A DNA stretch of 60,122 bases from Tahibacter caeni (GTDB lineage Bacteria > Pseudomonadota > Gammaproteobacteria > Xanthomonadales > Rhodanobacteraceae): positions 1 to 60,122 of the forward strand of contig NZ_JANFVR010000001.1 in assembly GCF_024609805.1 (NCBI RefSeq), in the 5' to 3' direction. The notes beneath the pieces were generated by a model. The model had not been told where the DNA came from. It searched no databases and saw only the letters and a list, made by a program, of their open reading frames with translations. Of the stretch, positions 43,386 through 52,982 are shown piece by piece (position 1 is the first letter of the stretch; every line of letters starts with the position of its first letter). The translations under genes were made by a program, and so were the position numbers.

Positions 43386-43399
43386 TGACAGCGCTATCA
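43386..43399. promoter_or_regulatory. LacI-type operator, box 2
   Basis: TGACAGCGCTATCA, the second copy, centred 44 bases from box 1. The consensus TGACAGCGCTGTCA fits the general LacI-family pattern with a central CG/GC core. Confidence 0.75.
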
Positions 43400-43408
43400 A
43401 TTTTCGAT

Positions 43409-43422
43409 TGACAGCGCTGCCA
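43409..43422. promoter_or_regulatory. LacI-type operator, box 3
   Basis: TGACAGCGCTGCCA, the third copy, 23 bases from box 2. Its left end overlaps a TTGACA hexamer (43408-43413), a possible -35 element for the receptor gene. It lies 86 bases upstream of the receptor ATG. Confidence 0.75.
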
Positions 43423-43507
43423 TCGGTATGCACCCTGCGTCGCCAGCAGGTATTCAAGACGCTCCGGGACTGGCTCAGAGGGCGTCATCAACGGGAGGGT
43501 GGCACCC

Positions 43508-45946
43508 ATGTTCATTCGCAAGACCTTGCTTCACCGTTCCATCGCCGCGGTGCTCGCGGCCAGTTCGGCCATGGCGGCGGCGCAGGACGGCGCCAGCGCG
43601 GATTCGAAGTCGGCGCCGGACGCCGGCGGCGATGTCGAGACCACCGCGCTCGACCTGGTCACGGTGACGGCGACCAAGCGCAGCACGCCGCTGCAGAAAA
43701 CCCCGGTAGCGATCACCGCGATCAGTGCGCAGGCGCTGGACAAGGAACGCGTGATCACGGTGCAGGACATCACCAGCCTGGTGCCCGGCCTGGCCGCGAC
43801 CACTCAGGGCGACCACGGCGTGATCACGCTGACCCTGCGCGGCATCGGCAACGACAGCGCCAAGACCGAATACGCCGATCCGGAGGTCGCCCTGTTCGTC
43901 GACGGCATCTACACGCCGCGCGCGGAGGGTGCCGCCTCGCTGTTGCTCGATCTCGAATCGGTCGAGGTGCTGCGCGGACCGCAAGGCACGCTGTGGGGCC
44001 GCAACTCGACGGTCGGCGCGGTCAACATGCAGACCGCCAAGCCCGTGATCGGCGACAGCTCGGGCAATCTGCAGTTCGGCTTCGGCAACTACGCGCGCCT
44101 GGGCGGCCGCGGCGCGTTCAACCTGCCCATCAGCGATACCTGGGCGATGCGCGTCGCCTTCGCCCACGAACAGCACGAGGGCTACGTCGACTACCAGAAT
44201 CCCGGCGCGCTGCTGCCCTCGATGGATTCGCAGCGCGCCGCCTACCTGGCGTCGGGCGGCGATCCGGCCGCGTTCCAGCCCATCAATCCCAATCTGTTCG
44301 TCGCCGGCGGCGACAAGTACAACGCGCAGAACCAGACCGCGATCCGGATCAGCAGCCTGCTCCAGCCGAGCGACGCATTCAGCTGGAACGTCGCCTACGA
44401 ATACTTCCGCGATACCGGCACGCCGAACATGAACCTGATGCAGAGGCCGCGCGCGGGCCAGGATTTCTGGTCCGCGCTGATCGACACGGCGCCGTCGCTG
44501 GATCGCGAGGTGAACACCTTGCGCAGCCGCATGGATTGGCAGCTCAGCGATTACCTGTCGTTGTCCTACATTGCCGGCGTCAGCCGCTTCGAAGGTTCGG
44601 CGGACTTCGATCAGGACGGCGGCGTGCAGGTGCCGACCAGTTTCACGACCGGTGCAACGTACCAGCAAGACCGCACCAACTACTCCGTGTATCGCAATCA
44701 CAGCCACGAACTGAATCTGACGTCGAACGGCGAGAACACCGTCGACTGGATCCTCGGGCTCTACTACGCCGCCGAGAAGAACAAGATCCGTTTCGACATC
44801 CCGATCTTCAATGGCACTCAGCAGGGCACGGTCGCCTGGCAAGGCTCGTTCATCCAGCCCAAGCAGACCGTCGATTCCAAGGCCATCTTCGGCCAAGCCA
44901 CCTGGAATGTGTCGGACGCGTTCCGCCTCACCGGCGGCCTGCGCTACACCGATGACGCGAAGGAAAACGTCGGCGGTCGCGGCTGGGGCTGGCAAGGCTC
45001 CGGCAATCCGGACATTCCGCAGGTACCGATCGCCCCGGGCACGATTCCGAGCAACGCGAACGGTTTCGGATTCGGCGTCGGCGGCATCAACGACGGCCAG
45101 TACGACCACGGGCAGTTGACCTGGCTGGCGCGCGCGGACTACGACGTGGCTCCGGGCTTCCTGCTCTACGCCAGCGTTTCGACCGGCTACAAATCCGGCG
45201 GCCTGCAGGACGGCGGCGTCCCGTACGGGCACGAGGAGCTGACCAATTTCGAGATCGGCGCCAAGTCGTCCTTCCTCGACGGACAGGTGATCTGGAACAA
45301 CGCCGTCTACTACGAAGATTTCAAGGATTTCCAGCTTGCCGCACCGATCACGTTCGTCGACGGCAGCCGCGGACTCGGCTTCTCGAACGTGAAAGGCAGC
45401 ACCAAGGTCTGGGGATTCGAATCCGAACTGAATGCGCGCCTGAGCGACGACGACCGCCTGCAGTTCGTGTTCTCGGCGATTCCGCACAAAAAGCTGGGCA
45501 CGCTGCGGTACGCCGGCTCCAACGACTATCAGGGACTGCCGCCCTGCCCGGCCGAATCGGGCATCGGCAACTGTCTCGACGTGTCGGGCAACGAACTCGC
45601 GCATGCTCCCGATGCCGCGTTCACCCTGGTCTACGAACACGATTTCCGCTTCGCGAGCGGTGCCCGGCTGACCCCGCGCATCAGTACCCACTACGAGACC
45701 GAAAGCTGGCTCAGTGCATTCAACCTCGGCGACGGCGACAAACAGGCCAGCTATTTCCGCACGGATCTGAGCGCGCGCTATCTCAATCCGAACGGCACCT
45801 GGTACATCGACTTCTACGTCGACAACGCCGAGGACAAGAAAGTGCGCACGAGCGCAGGCCGGACAGCCGTCGGCAGCGGCTTCGAATACATCTCGCAATA
45901 CCTGCCGCCACGAACCGTCGGGATGAATTTCGGCGTCTGGTTCTAG
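43508..45946 (+). CDS. TonB-dependent outer-membrane receptor
   Basis: The product is 812 aa. A signal peptide (MFIRKTLLHRSIAAVLAASSAMAAA) leads to a TonB-box-like LDLVTVTATKR, then the plug domain with TPVAITAISAQALDKERV, LTLRGIGND, ALFVDGIYTPRAEGA and VEVLRGPQGTLWGRNSTVGAVNMQTAKP. The 22-strand barrel occupies the rest, ending in VGMNFGVWF with a C-terminal aromatic residue as needed for outer-membrane insertion. GGGAGG lies ten bases before ATG 43508. Position in a LacI-controlled locus with a beta-glucosidase and sugar symporter suggests it imports a glycoside or oligosaccharide. Confidence 0.93.
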   Translation: MFIRKTLLHRSIAAVLAASSAMAAAQDGASADSKSAPDAGGDVETTALDLVTVTATKRSTPLQKTPVAITAISAQALDKERVITVQDITSLVPGLAATTQGDHGVITLTLRGIGNDSAKTEYADPEVALFVDGIYTPRAEGAASLLLDLESVEVLRGPQGTLWGRNSTVGAVNMQTAKPVIGDSSGNLQFGFGNYARLGGRGAFNLPISDTWAMRVAFAHEQHEGYVDYQNPGALLPSMDSQRAAYLASGGDPAAFQPINPNLFVAGGDKYNAQNQTAIRISSLLQPSDAFSWNVAYEYFRDTGTPNMNLMQRPRAGQDFWSALIDTAPSLDREVNTLRSRMDWQLSDYLSLSYIAGVSRFEGSADFDQDGGVQVPTSFTTGATYQQDRTNYSVYRNHSHELNLTSNGENTVDWILGLYYAAEKNKIRFDIPIFNGTQQGTVAWQGSFIQPKQTVDSKAIFGQATWNVSDAFRLTGGLRYTDDAKENVGGRGWGWQGSGNPDIPQVPIAPGTIPSNANGFGFGVGGINDGQYDHGQLTWLARADYDVAPGFLLYASVSTGYKSGGLQDGGVPYGHEELTNFEIGAKSSFLDGQVIWNNAVYYEDFKDFQLAAPITFVDGSRGLGFSNVKGSTKVWGFESELNARLSDDDRLQFVFSAIPHKKLGTLRYAGSNDYQGLPPCPAESGIGNCLDVSGNELAHAPDAAFTLVYEHDFRFASGARLTPRISTHYETESWLSAFNLGDGDKQASYFRTDLSARYLNPNGTWYIDFYVDNAEDKKVRTSAGRTAVGSGFEYISQYLPPRTVGMNFGVWF

Positions 45947-46160
45947 CGTCTTGCCGTGTAACTGCGTTGAAGAAACCCGGTGGATTTCGTCGCGAGAGCG
46001 GGCGAGTCGAGGAGACGCAGCCGCATTGGCACGATCAGCCGCAACGACGTATCGCGGCGAAAAGACACCGGAATCATTCAATGGCGATTGCGAGACAGGA
46101 CACCTGGCACCCGCCGCGCTGCTCGTCCGACGCATCGGACAAACCCCATCCCGGCGATGA

Positions 46161-47684
<1,524 letters not shown>

Positions 47685-47728
47685 CGTGCGCCTCGCCGGC
47701 AGCCGGCCGGCCGCTACCATCACGAAAC

Positions 47729-47755
47729 AGGCGGCGCGGCGCTGTCGCGCCGCCT
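47729..47755. repeat. Hairpin between the glucosidase and symporter genes
   Basis: AGGCGGCGCG (47729-47738) and CGCGCCGCCT (47746-47755) form a perfect 10-bp stem with a 7-base loop. It is in the 102-base gap before the symporter gene. No T-run follows, so it is more likely to act on mRNA stability or partial termination than as a full terminator. Confidence 0.4.
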
Positions 47756-47786
47756 CGTCGTCTCCAGCCGGAGTGAACCCGAAACC

Positions 47787-49172
47787 ATGAACGCAATTCC
47801 TCTCGCGGCACATCCGGAGCGGCTGCCGACGCGACGCTACCTCGGCTATGGCCTCGGCGATTTCGCCTTCAATTTCTACTGGCTGCCGCTGCAGGTCTTT
47901 CTTCTCAAGTACTACACCGACGTGCTCGGCCTCGACAGCGGCGCGGCCGGCATCATCGTCATGATCTGCCTGATCTGGGACGGCCTGGTCGATCCGCTGA
48001 TAGGCATCGTCGCCAACAAGACGCGCACGCGCTTCGGACGCTATCGCCCGTACATGCTGTTCGGCGCGGTTCCGCTGGCCGTGACCTTCAGCTTCGTGTT
48101 CCTGCCGGTGCCGTTCCACGATACCGCCCTGGTCGTGTATGCGCTGGTGACCCAGCTCTTGTTCCGCACGGTCTACGCCGCCGTCAACATCCCCTACGGC
48201 GCCATGATGGCGTCGATGACACGTGACTCGATGGAGCGAAACTGGCTGGCCGGCGCGCGCATGCTGTTCGCCTTCAGCGGCTCGGCCGTGGTCGGCTTTG
48301 CGACGCCGCGGCTGGTGGCATGGATCGGCATCGGCAGTCCCGACTCGGCCTATTTCTGGTCGGCGGCGATCCTGTCGTCGCTCGCGACCCTGATCATCTT
48401 CGCCAGCTACGGGTTGACCGAGGAACGCCTCGAAACGGTCGCCGAGCAGCAGGCTCATCCGCCGCTGGGCGTACTGCTGCGCATGCTGGCCAAGAACACG
48501 CCTTTCCTGCAGGCGGCCGCGGCGATCGCCCTGTTCGGATTCGCCAGCACGGTCACCAGCGCGAGCCTGCCCTACTTCGTGCAGTACTACATGCGCGGCG
48601 AGCCGACCATGACCGGCGACCTCGCCAGCATGATCCCGTTCGTGCAGATGCTGGCGATCCTGCCGTGGACGCTGATCAGCCGCCATACCGGCAAGCGGGC
48701 GGCGTGGATCATCGGCCTGCTCGTCGCAACGGCCGCGCTCGGCGTGCTGATTCTGGTCGACAGACCCGATCCGACCACGGTGTTCGTGCTGGTCGCGGTC
48801 ACCGCGTTCGGCTCGGCCGCGATCGCCGTCAACTTCTGGTCGATCGTGCCGGACACGGTCGAATACGGCGAGTGGCGATCCGGCGTGCGCGTCGAGGGGT
48901 TCGTGTTCGGCCTGGTCACCCTGATCCAGAAGTCGGCGCTCGGCCTTTCCTCCGCCTTCGTCGGCCTTTATCTGGTCTGGATCGGCTACGTGCCGAACCA
49001 GGAACAGGCGCCGTCGACGGTCGAGGGACTCCGGTACCTGTTCACGCTGTTCCCGATGTTCGGCATGCTCGCCTCGTGTGCGGTCATGCTGTTCTACCGG
49101 CTGGACGCCGGCACGCACGCGCGGCTGGTCGCCGAAATCGCCGCACGCGCGCCGGTGCGATCCGCTCCATGA
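47787..49172 (+). CDS. GPH-family sugar:cation symporter
   Basis: The product is 461 aa with 12 hydrophobic segments and the features of the glycoside-pentoside-hexuronide (MelB-like) branch of the MFS: YGLGDFAFNFYWLPLQVFLLKYYTDVLG at the N-terminus, WDGLVDPLIGIVANKTRTRFGRYRPYMLFGA with the conserved Asp and Arg, and NIPYGAMMASMTRDSMER. The C-terminal part contains DTVEYGEWRSGVRVEGFVFGLVTLIQKSALG, a typical GPH signature. It should bring beta-glucosides into the cytoplasm with Na+ or H+. It lies 102 bases after the glucosidase gene. Confidence 0.92.
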   Translation: MNAIPLAAHPERLPTRRYLGYGLGDFAFNFYWLPLQVFLLKYYTDVLGLDSGAAGIIVMICLIWDGLVDPLIGIVANKTRTRFGRYRPYMLFGAVPLAVTFSFVFLPVPFHDTALVVYALVTQLLFRTVYAAVNIPYGAMMASMTRDSMERNWLAGARMLFAFSGSAVVGFATPRLVAWIGIGSPDSAYFWSAAILSSLATLIIFASYGLTEERLETVAEQQAHPPLGVLLRMLAKNTPFLQAAAAIALFGFASTVTSASLPYFVQYYMRGEPTMTGDLASMIPFVQMLAILPWTLISRHTGKRAAWIIGLLVATAALGVLILVDRPDPTTVFVLVAVTAFGSAAIAVNFWSIVPDTVEYGEWRSGVRVEGFVFGLVTLIQKSALGLSSAFVGLYLVWIGYVPNQEQAPSTVEGLRYLFTLFPMFGMLASCAVMLFYRLDAGTHARLVAEIAARAPVRSAP

Positions 49173-49254
49173 CCGATCGCGCCACGCCGGCCCGCCGAGG
49201 TGCTTGCCTATACAATCGGGGCAGACAAAGCGCTTCGGCGTGGAGGCCGAACCG

Positions 49255-50280
49255 ATGAGCAAGGCGATCATCGACGATGTGGCGGCCAGGGCGGGCGTGT
49301 CGATCAAGACCGTCTCCCGCGTCGTCAATCGCGAACCCAACGTCAGGCAACGGACGCGCGAGCGAGTCGAGGCGGCGATCGCCGAGCTCAACTACCGGCC
49401 GCGACTGTCAGCGCGCAGCCTCGCCGCCAATCGCTCCTTCATGCTCGGCCTGATCTACGGCAAGCCCGGTGCTCACTATGTGCTCGACATCCAGGAGGGC
49501 GTGCTCGAGATGTGCCGGCCGCACGGTTACGAGCTCGTCATCCATCCGGGCGAGTTTCGCGATGGCGATCTGGCCGATGAAATCTCCGAGCTGATTCTCG
49601 ACCGGCGCATCGACGGCGTGCTGCTGTCGCCCCCCATCTCCGACCACATGGAGGCGATCGCATTGCTCAAGGACGCCGGCATTCCGCTGGTCCGGATCGC
49701 ACCGACCGTCGACAAGGCCGCGCACCCGTTCGTCGAGACGAACGATCTCGACGCCTCGTTCGACCTGACCGAAGTGCTGATCGGCCTCGGCCACCGCCGC
49801 ATCGGCTTCATCACCGGCCATCCCGATCACCGCGCTGTCGGCTTGCGTTTCGAGGGCTATCGCAAGGCCCTGCGCGCGAACGGCATCGCCTTCCAGGGCG
49901 AGCTGGTGGCGGTCGGCGACAACCTCTTTCATGCCGGTGAGGAGGGCGCGCGCCAGTTGCTGAAACTGGCGTCGCCGCCGACGGCGATCTTCGCCGCCAA
50001 CGACGAGATGGCCGGCGGCGTGATCAAGACGGCGCTCGTCCACGGTCTGCGCATCCCCGAACAGCTTTCCGTGGTCGGCTTCGACGATGCGCCGATTTCG
50101 CGCCAGGTCTGGCCGTCGATCAGCACGATCCAGCAGCCGATCCGCGACATGGCCAAGACCGCGACCAGCATCCTGCTCGAGCAGTTGCGTGCCGGCGAGT
50201 CCGAGCAGCATCCGAGCATGCATCCGGCCCGGCTCGTGCTGCGCGAATCGATCGCGCCGCCACCGTCCGGCAAAGCCTGA
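49255..50280 (+). CDS. LacI-family transcriptional regulator
   Basis: The product is 341 aa. The helix-turn-helix is IIDDVAARAGVSIKTVSRVVN at about 4-24, with the hinge helix ending RLSARSLAANRS. The ligand-binding domain runs from about 62, with LIGLGHRRIGFITG, FEGYRKALRANGI, IFAANDEMAGGVIKTA and VVGFDDAPISRQVWPSISTIQQP. GGAGG precedes ATG 49255. A TATACAAT stretch at about 49209-49216 may be its own -10 region. It is the likely protein that binds the three TGACAGCGCTGTCA boxes at 43342-43422. The inducer is probably a product of the glucosidase. Confidence 0.95.
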   Translation: MSKAIIDDVAARAGVSIKTVSRVVNREPNVRQRTRERVEAAIAELNYRPRLSARSLAANRSFMLGLIYGKPGAHYVLDIQEGVLEMCRPHGYELVIHPGEFRDGDLADEISELILDRRIDGVLLSPPISDHMEAIALLKDAGIPLVRIAPTVDKAAHPFVETNDLDASFDLTEVLIGLGHRRIGFITGHPDHRAVGLRFEGYRKALRANGIAFQGELVAVGDNLFHAGEEGARQLLKLASPPTAIFAANDEMAGGVIKTALVHGLRIPEQLSVVGFDDAPISRQVWPSISTIQQPIRDMAKTATSILLEQLRAGESEQHPSMHPARLVLRESIAPPPSGKA

Positions 50281-50284
50281 ACCC

Positions 50285-51208
50285 GTGGCGACCCGGATCA
50301 TCGCCAGTTTCGACATCGGCGGCGCCAACATGCGCGCGGCCGTCGTCGCCGTGGACGGCCGCCGTGCGGAAGTGCTCGAACAGCAGCGCCGGCCGACACC
50401 CAGCCACCTGCTCGTCCCGGAAGTCACCGCGCAGGAGCGGCTCGACGACGTGATCGGCTTCATGGTGGCATTCGCCGACCAGGCCCGTCGGCGTGTGGGA
50501 GCCGATGCCGTGGCCGCGGCCTTTCCCGGTCCGCTCGATGCACAAGGGCGCGTCGCCGCCCTGCCGACCCTGTGGGGCAGCGAAGGCGCGAGTCTGTGCC
50601 CGCTGGCGCTCGACCTTCTGCTCGCCGGGCGACTGCAGGACATGCCGGTGCGCATCTACAACGACGTCAGCGCGGCCGGTTTCCGCTTCGTCGCCGAGCA
50701 TCCCGATTTCGCCCTGTTCACGCTCGGAAGCGGCGTCGGCCTCAAGGTGTTCATCAACGGCCAGCCCCAGGTGGGCCCGCACGGCCGCGGCGGCGAACTG
50801 ACCCACATGGTCTTCGACAGGTCGGCCGACGCCCCGACGTGCGACTGCGGCGGTCGCGGCCATCTGGGTGCACTGGCGTCCGGTCGCGCCTGGCAGCGCC
50901 GGATCGGACACGCCGCCGCGGGCGACGGCGCCGCGGTCGAACTCGACGCCTTCGCCGAGCCGCTGGCGCGAGCGGTCGCCATGATCCACTACACGCTCGG
51001 CATGGAAAGGTTCCTGTTCGCCGGCGGCCTGGCCGAAGGGCTCGGCGAACCGCTGCGCGCGGCGATCGTCCGGTGCCTTCCCGGGCAGGGCTGGCAGCAG
51101 GGGCAGAACTGGGACGCGATGATCCGGCTCGCTCCGGCCGACGATTCGCATGCGCTGATCGGCGGCGCGCTCGCACTTGCCGGCGAACCGGCACCTGCCG
51201 CCGGCTGA
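50285..51208 (+). CDS. ROK-family sugar kinase, divergent
   Basis: The product is 307 aa. The ATP phosphate loop is SFDIGGANMRAA at 8-19, and the catalytic base is Asp127 in IYNDVSAAG. GSGVGLKVFINGQ near 148-160 and GGELTHM (His174) are family motifs. The zinc motif is altered: Cys186-x-Cys188-Gly and His193 in CDCGGRGHLGALASG, where most ROK kinases have CxCGxxGCxE. It probably phosphorylates glucose released by the glucosidase. Start is GTG 50285, four bases after the LacI stop; the frame is open further upstream without a better start. No neighbour has glucokinase-type sequence, so this may replace it for this pathway. Confidence 0.8.
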   Translation: MATRIIASFDIGGANMRAAVVAVDGRRAEVLEQQRRPTPSHLLVPEVTAQERLDDVIGFMVAFADQARRRVGADAVAAAFPGPLDAQGRVAALPTLWGSEGASLCPLALDLLLAGRLQDMPVRIYNDVSAAGFRFVAEHPDFALFTLGSGVGLKVFINGQPQVGPHGRGGELTHMVFDRSADAPTCDCGGRGHLGALASGRAWQRRIGHAAAGDGAAVELDAFAEPLARAVAMIHYTLGMERFLFAGGLAEGLGEPLRAAIVRCLPGQGWQQGQNWDAMIRLAPADDSHALIGGALALAGEPAPAAG

Positions 51209-51375
51209 CGGCATGCGCGTTTCGTCAGTCACTCAGGCGTGCCACGAACCGCGCGCCGGAACCGTGCATGCCGGCACAGCGGATCAGGACACCCACATGC
51301 CGCTACAGCCGGCGGTGGCGCCTGGCGCCTGCGCGGCTCCGCTCGCGCCGCGGCGCTGAACCGACCGCGCTGCGC

Positions 51376-51870
51376 TCAGCGCGTGCGCTTCTGCGTGGCG
51401 CGCGTCTCCGCCTTCCACATGCGCTCGTCGTAGAGGAAAGGTTCGGTAGCGAGGATCTTCAGCTGGGCGAACTGCGGCGAATCCGCGCGCAGCAGCACGT
51501 TGCGCTCGCTCGAGGACAGCACGCTCGGAACGCTGAGGCCCAGCGCAGCCGATTCGCGCGCCCAGCGATCGCCGAGCGCTCGCGCGGCCGTCGGATCGGC
51601 GTTGCGCCAGTCGACCGGCCTGGTCGCGACCGTCTCGAAGGTTTCGACGACGGCATCGGCCGGCAGCTCGATGCAGAGCTTCACGTGTGGGATCGTACGG
51701 AACTCCAGCGCGAGGTGGACGAATTTCTCGAGCAGCGCGAGCGACTCGGTCGACGCCGTGTACAGGATGGCGGTGCCAGCCGAATGCCAGCGGCCGGGCC
51801 AGGCCTTGGCGCCTTCGACCGACAGCGGCGAGGCGAGGAATTCCTGACGGATGATGCGCCAGACGATCAC
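51376..51870 (-). CDS. RES-domain toxin (ParT/MbcT family)
   Basis: The product is 164 aa. RES-domain toxins degrade or modify NAD+ (phosphorolysis or ADP-ribosylation-type reactions). The RES fold is visible: VWRIIRQEFLASPLSVEGAKAWPGRWHSAGTAILYTAS with Arg27 and Tyr37, the helix with Glu48 (ALLEKF), and the SERNVLLRADSPQF segment near 140. The start is GTG 51870, overlapping the antitoxin stop as GTGA, so the toxin is translated after its antitoxin, the usual order for Xre-RES pairs. Confidence 0.88.
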   Translation of the reverse strand: MIVWRIIRQEFLASPLSVEGAKAWPGRWHSAGTAILYTASTESLALLEKFVHLALEFRTIPHVKLCIELPADAVVETFETVATRPVDWRNADPTAARALGDRWARESAALGLSVPSVLSSSERNVLLRADSPQFAQLKILATEPFLYDERMWKAETRATQKRTR

Positions 51871-52313
51871 GGCGCGATGCCGTGATAGATCTGTTCGAGG
51901 AGCAGGATCACCGCTTCGGTGCCGGCGGCGTTGTCGAGCAGCTCCAGCGGCGTGCGTCCGTCCAGGCCCGGCTGCGGCCGGCTCATCCACGAGCGCACGT
52001 TGTCCTCGCTGACCAGCACGCGCTGGGCCACGCCGAGCACGCCGATGATGCGGTAGAGCGCGTCCGCCTCGGCACCGGTCAGGTCGGCCTTGTCCTTGAA
52101 GCGGCGTTCCAGGGTCGACGGGCTCACGCGCAGCAGGCGCGCGAGCCGCTCGCGCGCGATGCCGAGGTGGCTGGCCGCCGCGTCGGCGACCGACAGCGCC
52201 AGGCCTTTGCGCAGCAACGCGTCGAACTGCAGCGCCGTCGCGGGGACGCGGAACCGGGCGGTGCCGCGGTTGGACTGCAGGAAGCGCGAGACGTCTTCGG
52301 CCGTGGCGCTCAT
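51867..52313 (-). CDS. Xre/MbcA/ParS-family antitoxin (DUF2384)
   Basis: The product is 148 aa. An Xre-like helix-turn-helix covers about 35-85 (HLGIARERLARLLRVSPSTLERRF) and the MbcA/ParS toxin-binding domain follows (DALYRIIGVLGVAQRVLVSEDNVRSWMSRPQPGLDGRTPLELL). It neutralises the RES toxin and probably represses the operon. The start at ATG 52313 is chosen because the upstream in-frame sequence overlaps the promoter and operator. Confidence 0.88.
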   Translation of the reverse strand: MSATAEDVSRFLQSNRGTARFRVPATALQFDALLRKGLALSVADAAASHLGIARERLARLLRVSPSTLERRFKDKADLTGAEADALYRIIGVLGVAQRVLVSEDNVRSWMSRPQPGLDGRTPLELLDNAAGTEAVILLLEQIYHGIAP

Positions 52314-52334
52314 CCGATCTCTCCCAAATGACAG

Positions 52335-52374
52335 TGGAACGGCTATCAGATGGGGACTATACGCGGCCGTTCCA
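52335..52374 (-). promoter_or_regulatory. Promoter and operator of the Xre-RES operon
   Basis: TGGAACGGC (52335-52343) and GCCGTTCCA (52366-52374) are perfect 9-base inverted arms, 22 bases apart, so their centres are 31 bases apart (three helical turns). A minus-strand -10 hexamer TATAGT (52361-52356) lies between them. The arrangement suits autorepression by the antitoxin. Confidence 0.6.
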
Positions 52375-52393
52375 GGCCGCGCCACGCGGCGGC

Positions 52394-52828
52394 TCAGCGC
52401 TGCTGCCAGCGCGCGCTGAGGCAGCGCCAGTCGCCGCCGACCTTCTTCCAGCCGGTTTCGACCTCGTAGATCGCGCCGCGCTCGGGCAGCAGTCCGCCGG
52501 CGCCGCCGGCCAGGGTGACGGTCATCGAGGCCGTCGCGCGGTCGCCCTGCACGGCCACGTCGATGGGCCCGATCAGCACCGACACCGAATCGTTGCGCAG
52601 GAACTGCGCGCGCAGCAGGTTGTGCAGGGCGTTGCGGTCGAAACTGCTGTCCTGGCCGGCGAAATCCTCGGTCACATTCGCCATGAAGTCGCGCGGATTG
52701 CGCGTTTCGACCGCGGATTCCATCGCCGCGATCGCGTCGCGGATGCGGGTTTCGTCGGGCGTGCGGCTACAGGCGGCGAGCAGCAGCAGCAGCGCCAGGA
52801 CGGCGGCAAATCGCAGGGCGTGGCGCAT
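52394..52828 (-). CDS. Lipoprotein with a SnoaL/NTF2-like domain
   Basis: The product is 144 aa. A lipoprotein signal with lipobox LAAC (residues about 16-20) is followed by [30 protein letters not shown], the helical opening of SnoaL/NTF2-like domains, and then strands [27 protein letters not shown] and [15 protein letters not shown]. The domain often binds small ligands or serves as an accessory protein; no activity can be assigned. It is divergent from fadD. Confidence 0.75.
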   Translation of the reverse strand: MRHALRFAAVLALLLLLAACSRTPDETRIRDAIAAMESAVETRNPRDFMANVTEDFAGQDSSFDRNALHNLLRAQFLRNDSVSVLIGPIDVAVQGDRATASMTVTLAGGAGGLLPERGAIYEVETGWKKVGGDWRCLSARWQQR

Positions 52829-52982
52829 GGCGTCATCCGGAAATCGTGGAAATGCGATTGGCGCACAGCAGCCGCCTCGCTGCAATGCGGCTTGCTGCAT
52901 TTTCCGCGCCTGTGCTCCAATCGGGCGGAATCCGCCGCGGTACAGCGGCCAATACGCCAATCCAGCCCGAGGCTTCCACGAA

